The notes beneath the pieces are model-generated. The model did no database searches. It had not been told where the DNA came from and worked only from the letters and a program-made list of their open reading frames with translations. A DNA stretch of 64,000 nt, from the NCBI RefSeq assembly GCF_020131355.1, contig NZ_JAHLEL010000040.1, positions 219,904 through 283,903 on the forward strand, read 5' to 3'. Origin of the DNA: Pseudonocardia sp. ICBG1293 (GTDB lineage: Bacteria; Actinomycetota; Actinomycetes; Mycobacteriales; Pseudonocardiaceae). A program made the translations under genes and the position numbers. Position 1 is the stretch's first letter, and each line of letters opens with the position of its first letter. This document shows, one piece after another, positions 11,082-21,522 of this stretch.

Positions 11082-12259
11082 CCGTCACCGCCGCGTGGCC
11101 GACCGGCCGGTCGAGCCGGTCCGCCGTGCTCGCCCAGTTCGGCGAGACCCGCGCCGACCTCATGCAGTGGGCCCTGACCACCGGCGACCCGCTCGCCGAC
11201 GCCGTCGTCGAGGAGATGCACGAGCTCGGGATGTCCACGGCGCGGCCGCTGCTCGTGCGCGGGATCGAGGACGGCCTCGACAGCCTCGACGACCCGCCGC
11301 CCGCACTCGCGGCGCTGCTGCGCCGGACCGAGACCCCGCCCGACTACGTCGACGACGCGCTGCTCGACGACGCGCCCCGGCCCTGGTTCAGCTCGCCGAC
11401 CCCGGTGCACATCCTCTCGCTGAGCGCGGGAGCCCTCGTCCGGGTCTACGAGTCGCCCTCGATCGCGAAGGTCCTGTCCACCACCGGCCGCCTGGTCGAC
11501 CGGGCCGAGAGGCGGCTCACCGAGACCGGGACCTGGCTGACCCAGGCGATGCTGCCGGGCAACCTGCGCCGCGGGCGGCCCGGATACGTCGCGACCCTGA
11601 ACGTCCGCATGCTGCACGCCCACATGCGCAGGCTCGCCCTCGACCGCGGGTACGACAGCACCGCCGACGGTGTGCCGGTCAACCAGGTGGACCTCGCGCG
11701 GACCTGGATGGACTTCACCCTGACCTCGTTCGTCGCGGAGGAACAGTTCGGGTTCGACCTCACCGGACGCGAGCTCGCAGGCCTCTACCGCTACTGGTGG
11801 TACATCGGGCACCTGCTCGGCATCGACGCCCGGCTCGTCGAGGGGATCACCGGCCACGACGCGGCCCGCCGGATCGACGACGTCCTGCAGACCGTGACCG
11901 GCCCCGTCTCGGACGACTCCGCGCGGCTCGCCGCCGCGACCCTCGACTCGATCGCGGTCCTGCTCCGCGGCCTGCTCGGTGTCCCGCCCCGCCTGTCCCG
12001 GCCCGCTCTCGACGCGATCACCCGCCGCATCCACGGCCCGGGGATGAGCCAGGACCTGCAGATCCGCCGTGCCCCGGTCGCCGACGCCCTGCTCACCCCG
12101 GCCGTCGCCGGCGTGCGGCAGGCCCGCGCGCTACGCCGGCGCTCACCCGAGCGGTGGCACTCGGCCGTCGAGGCGACCGTGGCCGCCGAGCGCGAGCGGA
12201 CGGCGGGCCCCGGTGAGCCCACCGCCTACGAGCGCGGCGCCACCGGCTCCACCGACTGA
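11078..12259 (+). CDS. DUF2236 (MpaB/Lcp-like) heme oxygenase-type protein
   Basis: A 393-residue protein of the DUF2236 family, which includes the rubber-cleaving latex clearing protein and MpaB-type oxygenases. These are helical proteins with a b-type heme bound by a conserved His. The family pattern is visible: a Ser/Thr-Gly-Arg-Leu-Val-Asp segment near residue 135, ETGTWL, then VRMLHAHMRR whose His is the likely heme ligand, and a C-terminal helical bundle. No signal peptide is seen, so it is probably cytoplasmic. It is translationally coupled to the TetR gene. The substrate is unknown. Confidence 0.78.
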   Translation: MTVTAAWPTGRSSRSAVLAQFGETRADLMQWALTTGDPLADAVVEEMHELGMSTARPLLVRGIEDGLDSLDDPPPALAALLRRTETPPDYVDDALLDDAPRPWFSSPTPVHILSLSAGALVRVYESPSIAKVLSTTGRLVDRAERRLTETGTWLTQAMLPGNLRRGRPGYVATLNVRMLHAHMRRLALDRGYDSTADGVPVNQVDLARTWMDFTLTSFVAEEQFGFDLTGRELAGLYRYWWYIGHLLGIDARLVEGITGHDAARRIDDVLQTVTGPVSDDSARLAAATLDSIAVLLRGLLGVPPRLSRPALDAITRRIHGPGMSQDLQIRRAPVADALLTPAVAGVRQARALRRRSPERWHSAVEATVAAERERTAGPGEPTAYERGATGSTD

Positions 12260-12305
12260 CCCGCGCGGGGCCGCCGTGGTGTCGTCCGGCGCGACCGGTA
12301 CGCGG

Positions 12306-12938
12306 TCATCCGGCCGCGGCCCGCACCATGTCGACGAACAGCCCGTGCACCCGCCGGTCGCCGGTGAGCTCGGGGTGGAAGGAGGTCGCCAGCACCCGGC
12401 CCTGCCGGACCGCGACCGCCCGCCCGGCCGCCTCGCCCGCGTCGGCACCGGTGCTGGTGACGTCCGGGACCGAGGCGAGCACCTCGACGTCGCCGCCGGT
12501 CTTCTCGACCCACGGGGCCCGGATGAACACCGCGTGCACCCGGTCGCCGGTGAGGCCTGCGAACTCCAGGTCGGTCTCGAAGGAGTCGACCTGCCTGCCG
12601 AAGGCGTTGCGCCGCACGACGACGTCGAGCCCGCCGAGCTGGTGCTGGTCGGGCCGCCCGTCCAGGATCTCGTCGGCCAGCAGGATCATGCCCGCGCACG
12701 AGCCGTAGGCGGGCAGGCCCTCACGCAGCCGGGCGCGCAGCGGCTCCAGCAGCTCGAACGTGTCGAGCAGCTTCGAGACCGTGGTGGACTCCCCGCCCGG
12801 CAGGACGATGCCGTCCACGGCGGCCAGCTCGGCGGGCCGGCGCACCGGGACCGCCGTCGCGCCGACCGCCGTCAGCGCGGCGACGTGTTCTGCGACGTTG
12901 CCCTGCAGGGCGAGCACACCGACGGTCGGGGAGGGCAT
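12306..12938 (-). CDS. pdxT: Pyridoxal 5'-phosphate synthase glutaminase subunit PdxT
   Basis: A 210-residue class I glutamine amidotransferase that supplies ammonia to PdxS for vitamin B6 synthesis. Seen are the N-terminal [13 protein letters not shown], the PGGEST motif at 47-52, the nucleophile C81 in GSCAG, and the His/Glu pair H188/E190 in SFHPEL. Its partner pdxS is not adjacent but 17.6 kb away on the same strand (30518-31435). An accessory gene cassette and a transposon separate them. It lies 53 bases after the malic enzyme gene. Confidence 0.94.
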   Translation of the reverse strand: MPSPTVGVLALQGNVAEHVAALTAVGATAVPVRRPAELAAVDGIVLPGGESTTVSKLLDTFELLEPLRARLREGLPAYGSCAGMILLADEILDGRPDQHQLGGLDVVVRRNAFGRQVDSFETDLEFAGLTGDRVHAVFIRAPWVEKTGGDVEVLASVPDVTSTGADAGEAAGRAVAVRQGRVLATSFHPELTGDRRVHGLFVDMVRAAAG

Positions 12939-12991
12939 GCCGTCGAGGGTAACCCCGCTCCGGCCGCCCCATCCCGGACCGTCGACGTGAT

Positions 12992-14398
<1,407 letters not shown>

Positions 14399-14459
14399 GG
14401 CCCGGAACAGTACCGCCGGCAGTGTGGTTACCGTGGCGTCAACGATGTGACGACGCGCG

Positions 14460-15737
14460 TCACCGGTCCCCGGCGTCGTCCGGGGGGATCCGCGGCAGCG
14501 GACCGGTGGGGGCGTCGGCGACGGCCATCTTCGCCGCCGAGTCGGTCGGGGCGCGGGTCCCGAGCGCCGCCAGCGCGGCCTCGTCCCCCACGTCGGCGCC
14601 GCTCCGCTCGGACAGCAGCCAGCGCACCTCCAGCAGGTCGCAGTAGGCCTGCACGGGGTCGCCGGCACCGCCGAGGGCGGCGTGCGCGCGGGCCGAGCCG
14701 GGCTCGAGACAGTGCTCGATCCAGCTGCGGGCGGCGGCGCGGTCGGAGACCGGGAGGCCGGTGCGCCGCTGCATCCAGTCGCGGTGGGCGTTGAGGTCGC
14801 CGAGCAGGATCCTTGCCTGGCCCTCCCCCACCGCGACGCCGGTCAGCCTGCGCAGGGTCTCGGAGTGGTAGTTGCGGTCGCCCACGGCGATGTGCAGCCG
14901 CGACCGGCCGTCGCCGACCGGGAGCAGCGACACCTCGTCCACCGCGAAGCCCAGGTCGTTGAGCTCGCGGATGGCGCCCTCGACCCGGTAGCGGTCACCG
15001 AAGGCGAACACCGGGGAGGGATGCAGTGCCTCCCACAGCTCCCGGTAGCGCTCGGGCAGCGCGGTGGCCTCGTCGATCAGCTGTGGCATCAGCTCCGGCG
15101 GCCGGTCCAGCGACATCGCGAGGTCGATCATCCCGGCGGCGACGTTCTCCACCAGGATCGTCACGTCGTGCTCGCGCTGGCCGTCGGACAGGCCGTCCGG
15201 GTGCACCTCGCTGGTCTCGGCGTCGACCAGGAACGCCTGCAGGGTCTGGCCGTCGCGGGTGAACAGCGTGTTGTTCAGCGAGCAGTCGCCCCAGAACACG
15301 CCGTGCCGGTGCAGCTCGACCAGCAGCGAGATCATCGCGTCGAACAGCCGGGCGCGGTGGCGCGGGCGGTTCGGCGGCAGCCGCAGGAACAGCCTGCGGT
15401 ACTGCCAGGACCCGGCCAGGTAGCGGGTCACCAGGATCGCGGTGTCGTGCGCGGGCTGGTTCACCAGCCCGGCCGGGCGCACGGCGGGCAGGTACTGGTG
15501 CTCGAGGCGGCGCAGGACGTCGTACTCCCGGCGGGCGATCCGCTCCGGCATGTCCTTGAGCGCCCACAGTGCGCCGTCGGCCTCGACGAACCGCACGAGG
15601 TGCCTGCTGGGCCCCACCTCCATGTCCCGCAACGGGACCCGGGCCGCGTCCCACTGTTCCAGCGGCTCGTTCCACGGCAGGGCGATCAGCTCGGGGCCGG
15701 GTGCGCGCAGCACCAGCTCCGGCGCTACGGGCTCCAT
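14460..15737 (-). CDS. DUF4032 kinase-like protein
   Basis: A 425-residue protein of the actinobacterial DUF4032 type with a remote protein-kinase/LPS-kinase fold. The catalytic-loop-like HRHGVFWGDCSLNNTLF and the following FLVDAETSEV match the HxDxxxxN and D-x-E positions. The N-terminal ALKDMPERIARREYDVL supplies the Lys/Glu pair. The last 40 residues are Ala/Pro-rich. Its ATG directly abuts the lacI stop codon, so the two are cotranscribed. The function is unknown. Confidence 0.75.
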   Translation of the reverse strand: MEPVAPELVLRAPGPELIALPWNEPLEQWDAARVPLRDMEVGPSRHLVRFVEADGALWALKDMPERIARREYDVLRRLEHQYLPAVRPAGLVNQPAHDTAILVTRYLAGSWQYRRLFLRLPPNRPRHRARLFDAMISLLVELHRHGVFWGDCSLNNTLFTRDGQTLQAFLVDAETSEVHPDGLSDGQREHDVTILVENVAAGMIDLAMSLDRPPELMPQLIDEATALPERYRELWEALHPSPVFAFGDRYRVEGAIRELNDLGFAVDEVSLLPVGDGRSRLHIAVGDRNYHSETLRRLTGVAVGEGQARILLGDLNAHRDWMQRRTGLPVSDRAAARSWIEHCLEPGSARAHAALGGAGDPVQAYCDLLEVRWLLSERSGADVGDEAALAALGTRAPTDSAAKMAVADAPTGPLPRIPPDDAGDR

Positions 15738-16762
15738 TCAGGACACCCCCCGCGCGCCGCGGGCGGGTGGGGCGGTGGAGCCGCGGATGACCAGCCGGGT
15801 CGGCAGGGTGACCAGCGGGTCGACCGGCTCGCCGGCCAGCATCGCGAGTGCGGTACGGGCCGCGACGGCGCCCTGTTCCGCCGCGGGCTGGGCCACGGTG
15901 GACAGGTCGGTGAGCACGGCGAGCGGGTGGTCGTCGATGCCGATGACCGACACGTCGCCGGCACGGCGAGGCCGGCCCGGCGCAGGGTGCCGACCGCGCC
16001 GAGGGCCACCTCGTCGGTGTGGGCGTACACCGCCGTCGGGGGGTCGGAGAGCCCGAGCAGCTCGCCCATCGCCCGCGCCCCGCCCTCCGGGCTCCACGGC
16101 ACGGTGACCGTCAGGGCCGGGTCGTGCGCGACGCCGGCGTCGGCGAGTGCGGCCCGGTAGGCCGCGGCGCGCCCCTCGGGCTGGCCCGGGTCCAGCTCGG
16201 GGTCGGTGGTCACGATCATCCCGATCCTCCGGTGTCCGAGGTGGAGCAGGTGGTCGACGGCCTGCCGGCCGGCGACGGCGTCGTCGATCGACACCGAGGG
16301 GTGGTGCCCGATCCGGGTACCCGCCGACACGATGCCGACCCCGATCCGCTCCAGCCGGGCGCGCTCCGCGACGTCGACGTCGACGTCGAGCAGCACGACG
16401 GCGTCGGCACGCCGGCGGGCGGGCAGCTCGGCGAAGAACGCGCGCCGGGCCGCGGCGTCGCCCAGGTGGTAGAGCAGCAGGTCGCGCCCGGCCCCGCGGA
16501 GCACGTCGGCCAGCCCTTCCAGCGCGGCGCCGAACCACCAGCGCGACAGGTGCGGCACGACGACCGCGATCCGCCCGGTGGTCCCCCGCGCGAGCCCGGA
16601 CGCGTCCGGGCTGACCACGTACTCCAGGGCGCGCGCGGCGTCCCAGACGCGGGCACGGGTGGCCGCGGCGACGTGGGGGTGATCGCTGAGCGCACGCGAC
16701 GCGGTGGCCGGTGAGACCTTGGCCAGCCGGGCCACGTCGGCCAGGTTGACCGGTTCGGGCAC
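15738..16762 (-). pseudogene. LacI-family regulator with one-base frameshift
   Basis: A LacI/GalR repressor of about 341 residues if one base is restored. The N-terminal helix-turn-helix is intact (NLADVARLAKVSPATASRAL), followed by the periplasmic-binding-protein-like sensor domain. Around 15957-15962 the frame jumps: upstream codons end at ..LRRAGLAVP and the conserved GDVSVIGIDDHP continues in another frame, which adding one base would repair. It is either a recent mutation or a sequencing error. It is divergent from lpqY-sugABC, and LacI-type operators lie at both promoters, so it probably represses the sugar importer and itself. The GTG start is chosen by domain match. Confidence 0.8.
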
Positions 16763-16782
16763 GCCCCATGTATGCCGAAAGC

Positions 16783-16796
16783 TGGAAGCGATTGCA
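16783..16796. promoter_or_regulatory. LacI-type operator at the lacI promoter
   Basis: TGGAAGCGATTGCA fits the LacI/CcpA-family consensus TGNAANCGNTNNCA completely. It lies 21 bases upstream of the lacI start and suggests autoregulation. A second matching site is at 16915. Confidence 0.7.
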
Positions 16797-16914
16797 AGAG
16801 GGGATGTTATCCGACCGCACTGGACCGAAGCCTGTGGATCAGTGAGGATCGTCGCCGGACGACGCGGTCGCTGTGAGCCTTGACACTCCCGGGTGAAAGG
16901 CCCACAGTCTCCGC

Positions 16915-16928
16915 TGGAAACGCTTCCA
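16915..16928. promoter_or_regulatory. LacI-type operator upstream of lpqY-sugABC
   Basis: TGGAAACGCTTCCA is a near-perfect 14-base palindrome with central CG, one mismatched pair, and full agreement with the LacI/CcpA-family consensus. It lies 61 bases upstream of lpqY. The divergent LacI protein is the obvious candidate binder. Confidence 0.8.
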
Positions 16929-16989
16929 ACGTCGCCGAGGCGCGACCTCGCGGAGCAGCGGTATCGGACACGGGAGTTCGGAGTTGACC

Positions 16990-18285
16990 ATGCGTCGCAC
17001 ACGGTGGAGGAGGACGCTGGCCGCCGGTGCGGCCACCGTCGCCCTCGCCCTGCTGGCGGGCTGCGGAGGCGCACCCGCGGGCCCGCCGGTCCTCAACTGG
17101 TACATCAACCCCGACGACGGGGGGCAGGCCGAGATCGCCCAGCGCTGCTCGGCGGCGTCGAACGGGCAGTACTCGATCGCGGTGTCGGTGCTGCCGCGTC
17201 AGTCCGCGGAGCAGCGTCAGCAGCTGATCCGCCGGCTCGCCGCCAACGACAGCTCGATCGACATCATGTCCATCGACCCGCCCTACATCCCCGAGTTCGC
17301 CGAGGCGAAGTTCCTGGCCCCGGTGCCCGAGGACGTCGCGCAGCGGACCACCACGGGGATCGTGAACTCCGCGAAGGAGGGCGCCAGCTGGAACGGCAGG
17401 CTGGTCACGGTGCCGTTCTGGGCGAACACCCAGCTGCTCTGGTACCGCAAGTCCCAGGTCGCAGGGACCGGGCTGGACCTGTCGAAGCCGGTCACCTGGG
17501 ACCAGGTCGTGGCGACCGCGCAGGAGAAGAACTCGATCGTCGCCGCGCAGGGCATCCGGGCCGAGTCCCTGACCGTGTGGCTGAACGCGCTGGTCGAGAG
17601 CGGCGGCGGGCAGATCGTCACCAACGCCTCGCCGCAGGACCCCGAGGGCGTGCAGCTGGGGCTGGACTCCCCCGCCGCGACGAAGGCCGCCGAGATCATG
17701 AAGGCCGTCTCGGCCGTCGGCGGGCCCGGTTTCTCGACCAACTCCGAGGACGAGAACTCCAACGCCTTCCAGTCCGGTGACGCGATGTTCCAGGTCAACT
17801 GGCCGTTCGTCTGGGGCAAGGTCAACAGCGCCGTCGAGGACGGGAGCGTCCCGCAGTCCACACCGGACGACTTCGGCTGGGCGCTCTACCCGCAGACCGA
17901 GGCCGGCAGGCCCTCGGCGCCGCCCTACGGCGGGATCAACCTCGGCGTCGGCGCCTTCAGCAGGCACGTCGATTTGGCCTACCGGGCCACCGAGTGCATC
18001 ACCTCGACCGAGAACCAGAAGCAGTACTTCCTGACCAACGGCAACCCGGCGGCACGGATCTCGGTGTTCTCCGACCCCGACGTCGTCGAGAAGTTCCCGA
18101 TGGCCCCGGTGATCGCCCAGTCGCTGCAGCAGGCCAAGCCGCGTCCGCAGACGGCGTACTACAGCGAGGTCTCCGAGTCGATCCAGCGCACCTACCACCC
18201 GACCGCGGGCATCGACCCGCCCACCGTCGGCCCCGCGACCGCCGCGCTGATCAAGGCGGTCCTGGCCAAGGAGGAGCTGCTGTGA
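16990..18285 (+). CDS. lpqY: LpqY-type sugar-binding lipoprotein of ABC importer
   Basis: A 431-residue extracytoplasmic solute-binding lipoprotein. The lipobox LLAGC puts the lipidated residue at C25. The layout follows mycobacterial LpqY (trehalose receptor): IAQRCS, LPRQSAEQRQQLIRRLA, an NTQLLWYR stretch, NWPFVWGKV and GGINLGVGAFSRH. The ATG at 16990 is preferred to the TTG two codons upstream because GGAG is well spaced from it. It forms an operon with sugA, sugB and sugC, and a LacI operator lies at 16915. Trehalose is the likely substrate by analogy; other alpha-glucosides are possible. Confidence 0.85.
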   Translation: MRRTRWRRTLAAGAATVALALLAGCGGAPAGPPVLNWYINPDDGGQAEIAQRCSAASNGQYSIAVSVLPRQSAEQRQQLIRRLAANDSSIDIMSIDPPYIPEFAEAKFLAPVPEDVAQRTTTGIVNSAKEGASWNGRLVTVPFWANTQLLWYRKSQVAGTGLDLSKPVTWDQVVATAQEKNSIVAAQGIRAESLTVWLNALVESGGGQIVTNASPQDPEGVQLGLDSPAATKAAEIMKAVSAVGGPGFSTNSEDENSNAFQSGDAMFQVNWPFVWGKVNSAVEDGSVPQSTPDDFGWALYPQTEAGRPSAPPYGGINLGVGAFSRHVDLAYRATECITSTENQKQYFLTNGNPAARISVFSDPDVVEKFPMAPVIAQSLQQAKPRPQTAYYSEVSESIQRTYHPTAGIDPPTVGPATAALIKAVLAKEELL

Positions 18286-19250
18286 CCGCGACCCAGCCGA
18301 CGACCACGCGGCCCGGGGGAGCCGCCGGGGCGGCGCCCGCCCCGCGCGGTGGCAGCGACCGGGCCCGCGCCGAGCAGAAGCTCGGCTGGTACCTGGCCGG
18401 GCCGGCGTTCGCGGTCATGCTCCTGGTGACGGCGTACCCGATCGTCCAGGCCGTCTACTACTCGCTGTTCGACTACCGGCTGACCGACCCGGACAACATC
18501 TCCTTCGTCGGCCTGAAGAACTACGCGGTCATCCTCACCGACTCGATCTGGTGGACCTCGTTCGGCGTCACGGTGTTCATCACCGTGGTCACCGTCGCGG
18601 TCGAGCTCGTGCTGGGCTTCCTGCTGGCGCTGGTGATGATGAACGCGCTCAAGGCGATCCGGCCGGTCCTGCGTGCGGCGATCCTGATCCCCTACGCGGT
18701 CATCACCGTCGTGTCCGCGTTCGCCTGGCAGTACGCGTTCTCCCTGGACTCGGGCTTCGTGAACTCCTGGTTCGGCTGGCTGCCCGGGGTCTCCGCGGAC
18801 ACCGACTGGTTCGGCTCGGCCGGCTCGTCGCTGTTCGTGATCTGCCTGGCCGAAATCTGGAAGACGACCCCGTTCATCTCGCTGCTGCTGCTCGCGGGTC
18901 TGGCCCAGGTGCCCGACGTGCTGCAGGAGGCCGCCCGCGTCGACGGCGCGAGCTGGTGGCAGCGGATGTGGAAGGTGACGCTGCCGAACATGAAGGCGGC
19001 GATCATGGTCGCCCTGCTGTTCCGGACCCTGGACGCGTTCCGCGTGTTCGACTCGGTGTTCGTCATGACCGCGGGCGCGAACAACACCGAGACGGTGTCG
19101 TTCCTCGCCTACCGCCAGACCATCGCCCGTGTCGAGATCGGGCTCGGGTCCGCGGTGTCGGTGCTGCTGTTCCTGTCCGTGGTGATCATCTGCATCGGGT
19201 TCATCAAGGGGTTCAAGGTCGACCTGTCCCAGGCCCGAGGGGAGAAGTGA
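18282..19250 (+). CDS. sugA: Sugar ABC transporter permease SugA
   Basis: A 322-residue MalF/UgpA-type permease. After a 30-residue Pro/Gly-rich cytoplasmic head come six membrane helices. The coupling-helix EAA motif is EAARVDGASWWQRMWKVTLP. The GTG start overlaps the lpqY stop by four bases (GTGA). It pairs with SugB to form the channel that receives sugar from LpqY. Confidence 0.88.
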   Translation: MTATQPTTTRPGGAAGAAPAPRGGSDRARAEQKLGWYLAGPAFAVMLLVTAYPIVQAVYYSLFDYRLTDPDNISFVGLKNYAVILTDSIWWTSFGVTVFITVVTVAVELVLGFLLALVMMNALKAIRPVLRAAILIPYAVITVVSAFAWQYAFSLDSGFVNSWFGWLPGVSADTDWFGSAGSSLFVICLAEIWKTTPFISLLLLAGLAQVPDVLQEAARVDGASWWQRMWKVTLPNMKAAIMVALLFRTLDAFRVFDSVFVMTAGANNTETVSFLAYRQTIARVEIGLGSAVSVLLFLSVVIICIGFIKGFKVDLSQARGEK

Positions 19251-20083
19251 TGTCCACCCGCGAGAGAGTCCTGTGGATCGTCGCCGGCATCGCGATCGTC
19301 GTCTACGCCCTGTTCCCGGTGGGCTGGATCGTGTCGCTGTCGCTGAAGTCGAGCGACGACATCGCCAACAGGCAGTTCCTGCCGACGTCGGTGTCGTGGA
19401 GCAACTACGAACAAATCCTGGTCGGTGACGCGGCCGAGCTGTTCCTGCCCGCCCTGCGCAACTCCTTCGGCATCTGCATCATCGCCACGTTCCTGGCGTG
19501 CGTGCTCTCGATGTTCGCCGCCTACGCCATCGCCCGGCTCGACTTCCGGGGCAAGCGGCTGATCCTGTCGACCGCGCTGGCGGTGGCGATCTTCCCGGTC
19601 ATCTCGATCGTCACGCCGCTGTTCAACCTGTGGCGCCAGATCGGGCTCTACGACACCTGGCCCGGCCTGATCATCCCCTACCTGTCGCTGACGCTGCCGC
19701 TGTCGATCTGGACCATGTCGGCGTTCTTCCGCGAGATCCCGTGGGAGATGGAGCAGGCCGCCCAGGTCGACGGCGCCACCACCTGGCAGGCGTTCCGCAA
19801 GGTGATCGTCCCGCTGGCGACGCCGGGGGTGTTCACCACCGCGATCCTGGCGTTCTTCATCGCCTGGAACGACTTCGCCTACGGCATCTCGCTGACCTCG
19901 ACCGGTGCGTCCCGCCCGGTCCCGGCCGCGCTCGGCCTGTTCTCCGGCGCCTCGCAGTTCGAGTCGCCCAACGGCCCGATCGCCGCCGCCGCGGTCATCG
20001 TGACCATCCCCGTCGTCGTGCTCGTGCTGCTGTTCCAGCGGCGCATCGTCGCGGGGCTCACCAACGGCGCCGTCAAGGGCTGA
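19250..20083 (+). CDS. sugB: Sugar ABC transporter permease SugB
   Basis: A 277-residue MalG-type permease with six helices. The first spans residues 7-28, and the EAA-type loop reads EQAAQVDGATTWQAFRKVIV. The ATG shares one base with the sugA stop (TGATG), so translation is coupled. It is followed 33 bases later by the ATPase gene. Confidence 0.88.
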   Translation: MSTRERVLWIVAGIAIVVYALFPVGWIVSLSLKSSDDIANRQFLPTSVSWSNYEQILVGDAAELFLPALRNSFGICIIATFLACVLSMFAAYAIARLDFRGKRLILSTALAVAIFPVISIVTPLFNLWRQIGLYDTWPGLIIPYLSLTLPLSIWTMSAFFREIPWEMEQAAQVDGATTWQAFRKVIVPLATPGVFTTAILAFFIAWNDFAYGISLTSTGASRPVPAALGLFSGASQFESPNGPIAAAAVIVTIPVVVLVLLFQRRIVAGLTNGAVKG

Positions 20084-20116
20084 CACCCCGTACCCAGAGA
20101 GAGGAACCGACCGGCC

Positions 20117-21355
20117 ATGGCGTCGATCGAGATGAAGAACATCGTCAAGACCTACGGGGACGGCTTCCCGGCCGTGAACGACGTGAGCATGGACATCGCC
20201 GACGGCGAGTTCATGATCCTCGTCGGTCCGTCCGGCTGCGGGAAGTCGACGCTGCTGCGGATGATCGTCGGCCTGGAGGACATCACCTCCGGCGACATGG
20301 TCATCGCCGGCAACCGCGTCAACGACAAGGCACCGCGCGACCGGAACCTGTCGATGGTGTTCCAGAACTACGCGCTCTACCCGCACCTGTCGGTCTTCGA
20401 GAACATCGCGTTCCCGCTGCGCCTGGCCAAGGCCCCCGAGGACGAGGTGAACCGGAAGGTCGAGGACGCGGCGAAGGTCCTGGAGCTCGGCGAGCACCTG
20501 CAGCGCAAGCCCGCGAACCTGTCCGGCGGCCAGCGCCAGCGGGTCGCGATGGGCCGCGCCATCGTCCGCGACGCCGACGCCTTCCTGTTCGACGAGCCGC
20601 TGTCCAACCTGGACGCGAAGCTGCGCGGGCAGATGCGCACCGAGATCGCCCGGCTGCAGCGCCGCCTCGGCATCACCACCGTCTACGTCACCCACGACCA
20701 GACCGAGGCGATGACCCTCGGCGACCGCGTCTGCGTGCTGCGCAAGGGCGTCATCCAGCAGGTGGCCTCACCACGCGAGCTCTACGAGCAGCCGGTCAAC
20801 CTGTTCGTCGCCGGCTTCATCGGGTCGCCGCCCATGAACTTCCTGCCCGCGACCGTCGCCGGCAACCAGCTGGAGACGCCGTTCGGTCCGATCGAGCTCG
20901 ACGCCGCCCGCGCCGAGAAGGTCGCCGGCCGCGAGCTCGTGCTGGTCGGCATCCGGCCGGAGTACTTCGAGGACGCCTCCCTGGTCGACGAGGCCAAGCG
21001 CCACGTCGGGTCGACCTTCACCGCGAAGGTCGACGTGACCGAGTGGCTGGGCGACTCGCAGTACGCCTACATCCCCTACGAGGCCCCGGCCGAGGTCGAG
21101 ACCAAGCTCAAGGAGCTGTCCCGGGAGCTCGACGTCGACCAGCTGCGTACCCAGGCGATCGTGTCGATCGACTCGACCAGCCGGATCCGTGAGGGCCGTG
21201 ACGCCGAGTTCTGGCTGGACGCCCGCAAGATCCACGTGTTCGACCCGGAGTCGGGCGAGAACCTCACCCGCGACCCCGACGCCGGCGCCGAGCTGACCCG
21301 GATCGCGGCCGAGGACCGCGCCGAGCAGGTCGCCCAGGCCCGCGGCCAGGGCTGA
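20117..21355 (+). CDS. sugC: Sugar ABC transporter ATPase SugC (MalK type)
   Basis: A 412-residue MalK/MsmK-like ATPase that powers the LpqY-SugAB importer. Walker A is GPSGCGKST starting at G37. The signature is LSGGQRQR, Walker B is AFLFDEPLSNLD, and the switch His is in THDQTEA. Residues about 235-375 form the regulatory OB-like domain. A 37-residue charged tail follows. The ribosome binding site is GAGAGAGGAA. Transcription ends at the long palindrome beginning at 21413. Confidence 0.9.
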   Translation: MASIEMKNIVKTYGDGFPAVNDVSMDIADGEFMILVGPSGCGKSTLLRMIVGLEDITSGDMVIAGNRVNDKAPRDRNLSMVFQNYALYPHLSVFENIAFPLRLAKAPEDEVNRKVEDAAKVLELGEHLQRKPANLSGGQRQRVAMGRAIVRDADAFLFDEPLSNLDAKLRGQMRTEIARLQRRLGITTVYVTHDQTEAMTLGDRVCVLRKGVIQQVASPRELYEQPVNLFVAGFIGSPPMNFLPATVAGNQLETPFGPIELDAARAEKVAGRELVLVGIRPEYFEDASLVDEAKRHVGSTFTAKVDVTEWLGDSQYAYIPYEAPAEVETKLKELSRELDVDQLRTQAIVSIDSTSRIREGRDAEFWLDARKIHVFDPESGENLTRDPDAGAELTRIAAEDRAEQVAQARGQG

Positions 21356-21412
21356 CCCGCCGCCCGGGGTCGCACCGGACCGCCCAGGGCCGCACCGGAC
21401 CGCCCGGAGTCG

Positions 21413-21461
21413 CACGAGCGGGCCGTTCGTACGAAAGGTTCGTACGAACGGCCCGCTCGTG
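21413..21461. terminator. Perfect 23-bp palindromic bidirectional terminator
   Basis: Two perfectly complementary 23-base arms (21413-21435 and 21439-21461) flank a 3-base loop AGG, between the convergent ends of sugC and the SDR gene. The stem starts CACGAGCGGGCC and ends TTCGTACGAA at the loop. It is symmetrical, so it can terminate both strands. Just before it, a 16-base unit GCACCGGACCGCCC(A/G)G occurs twice (21372-21407). Confidence 0.85.
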
Positions 21462-21522
21462 AGCGTGCGGGGTGCGGGTGCGGGCCCGGGTGGGTGGGCG
21501 GAGGCGGGTGAGGTGCGTGGGG

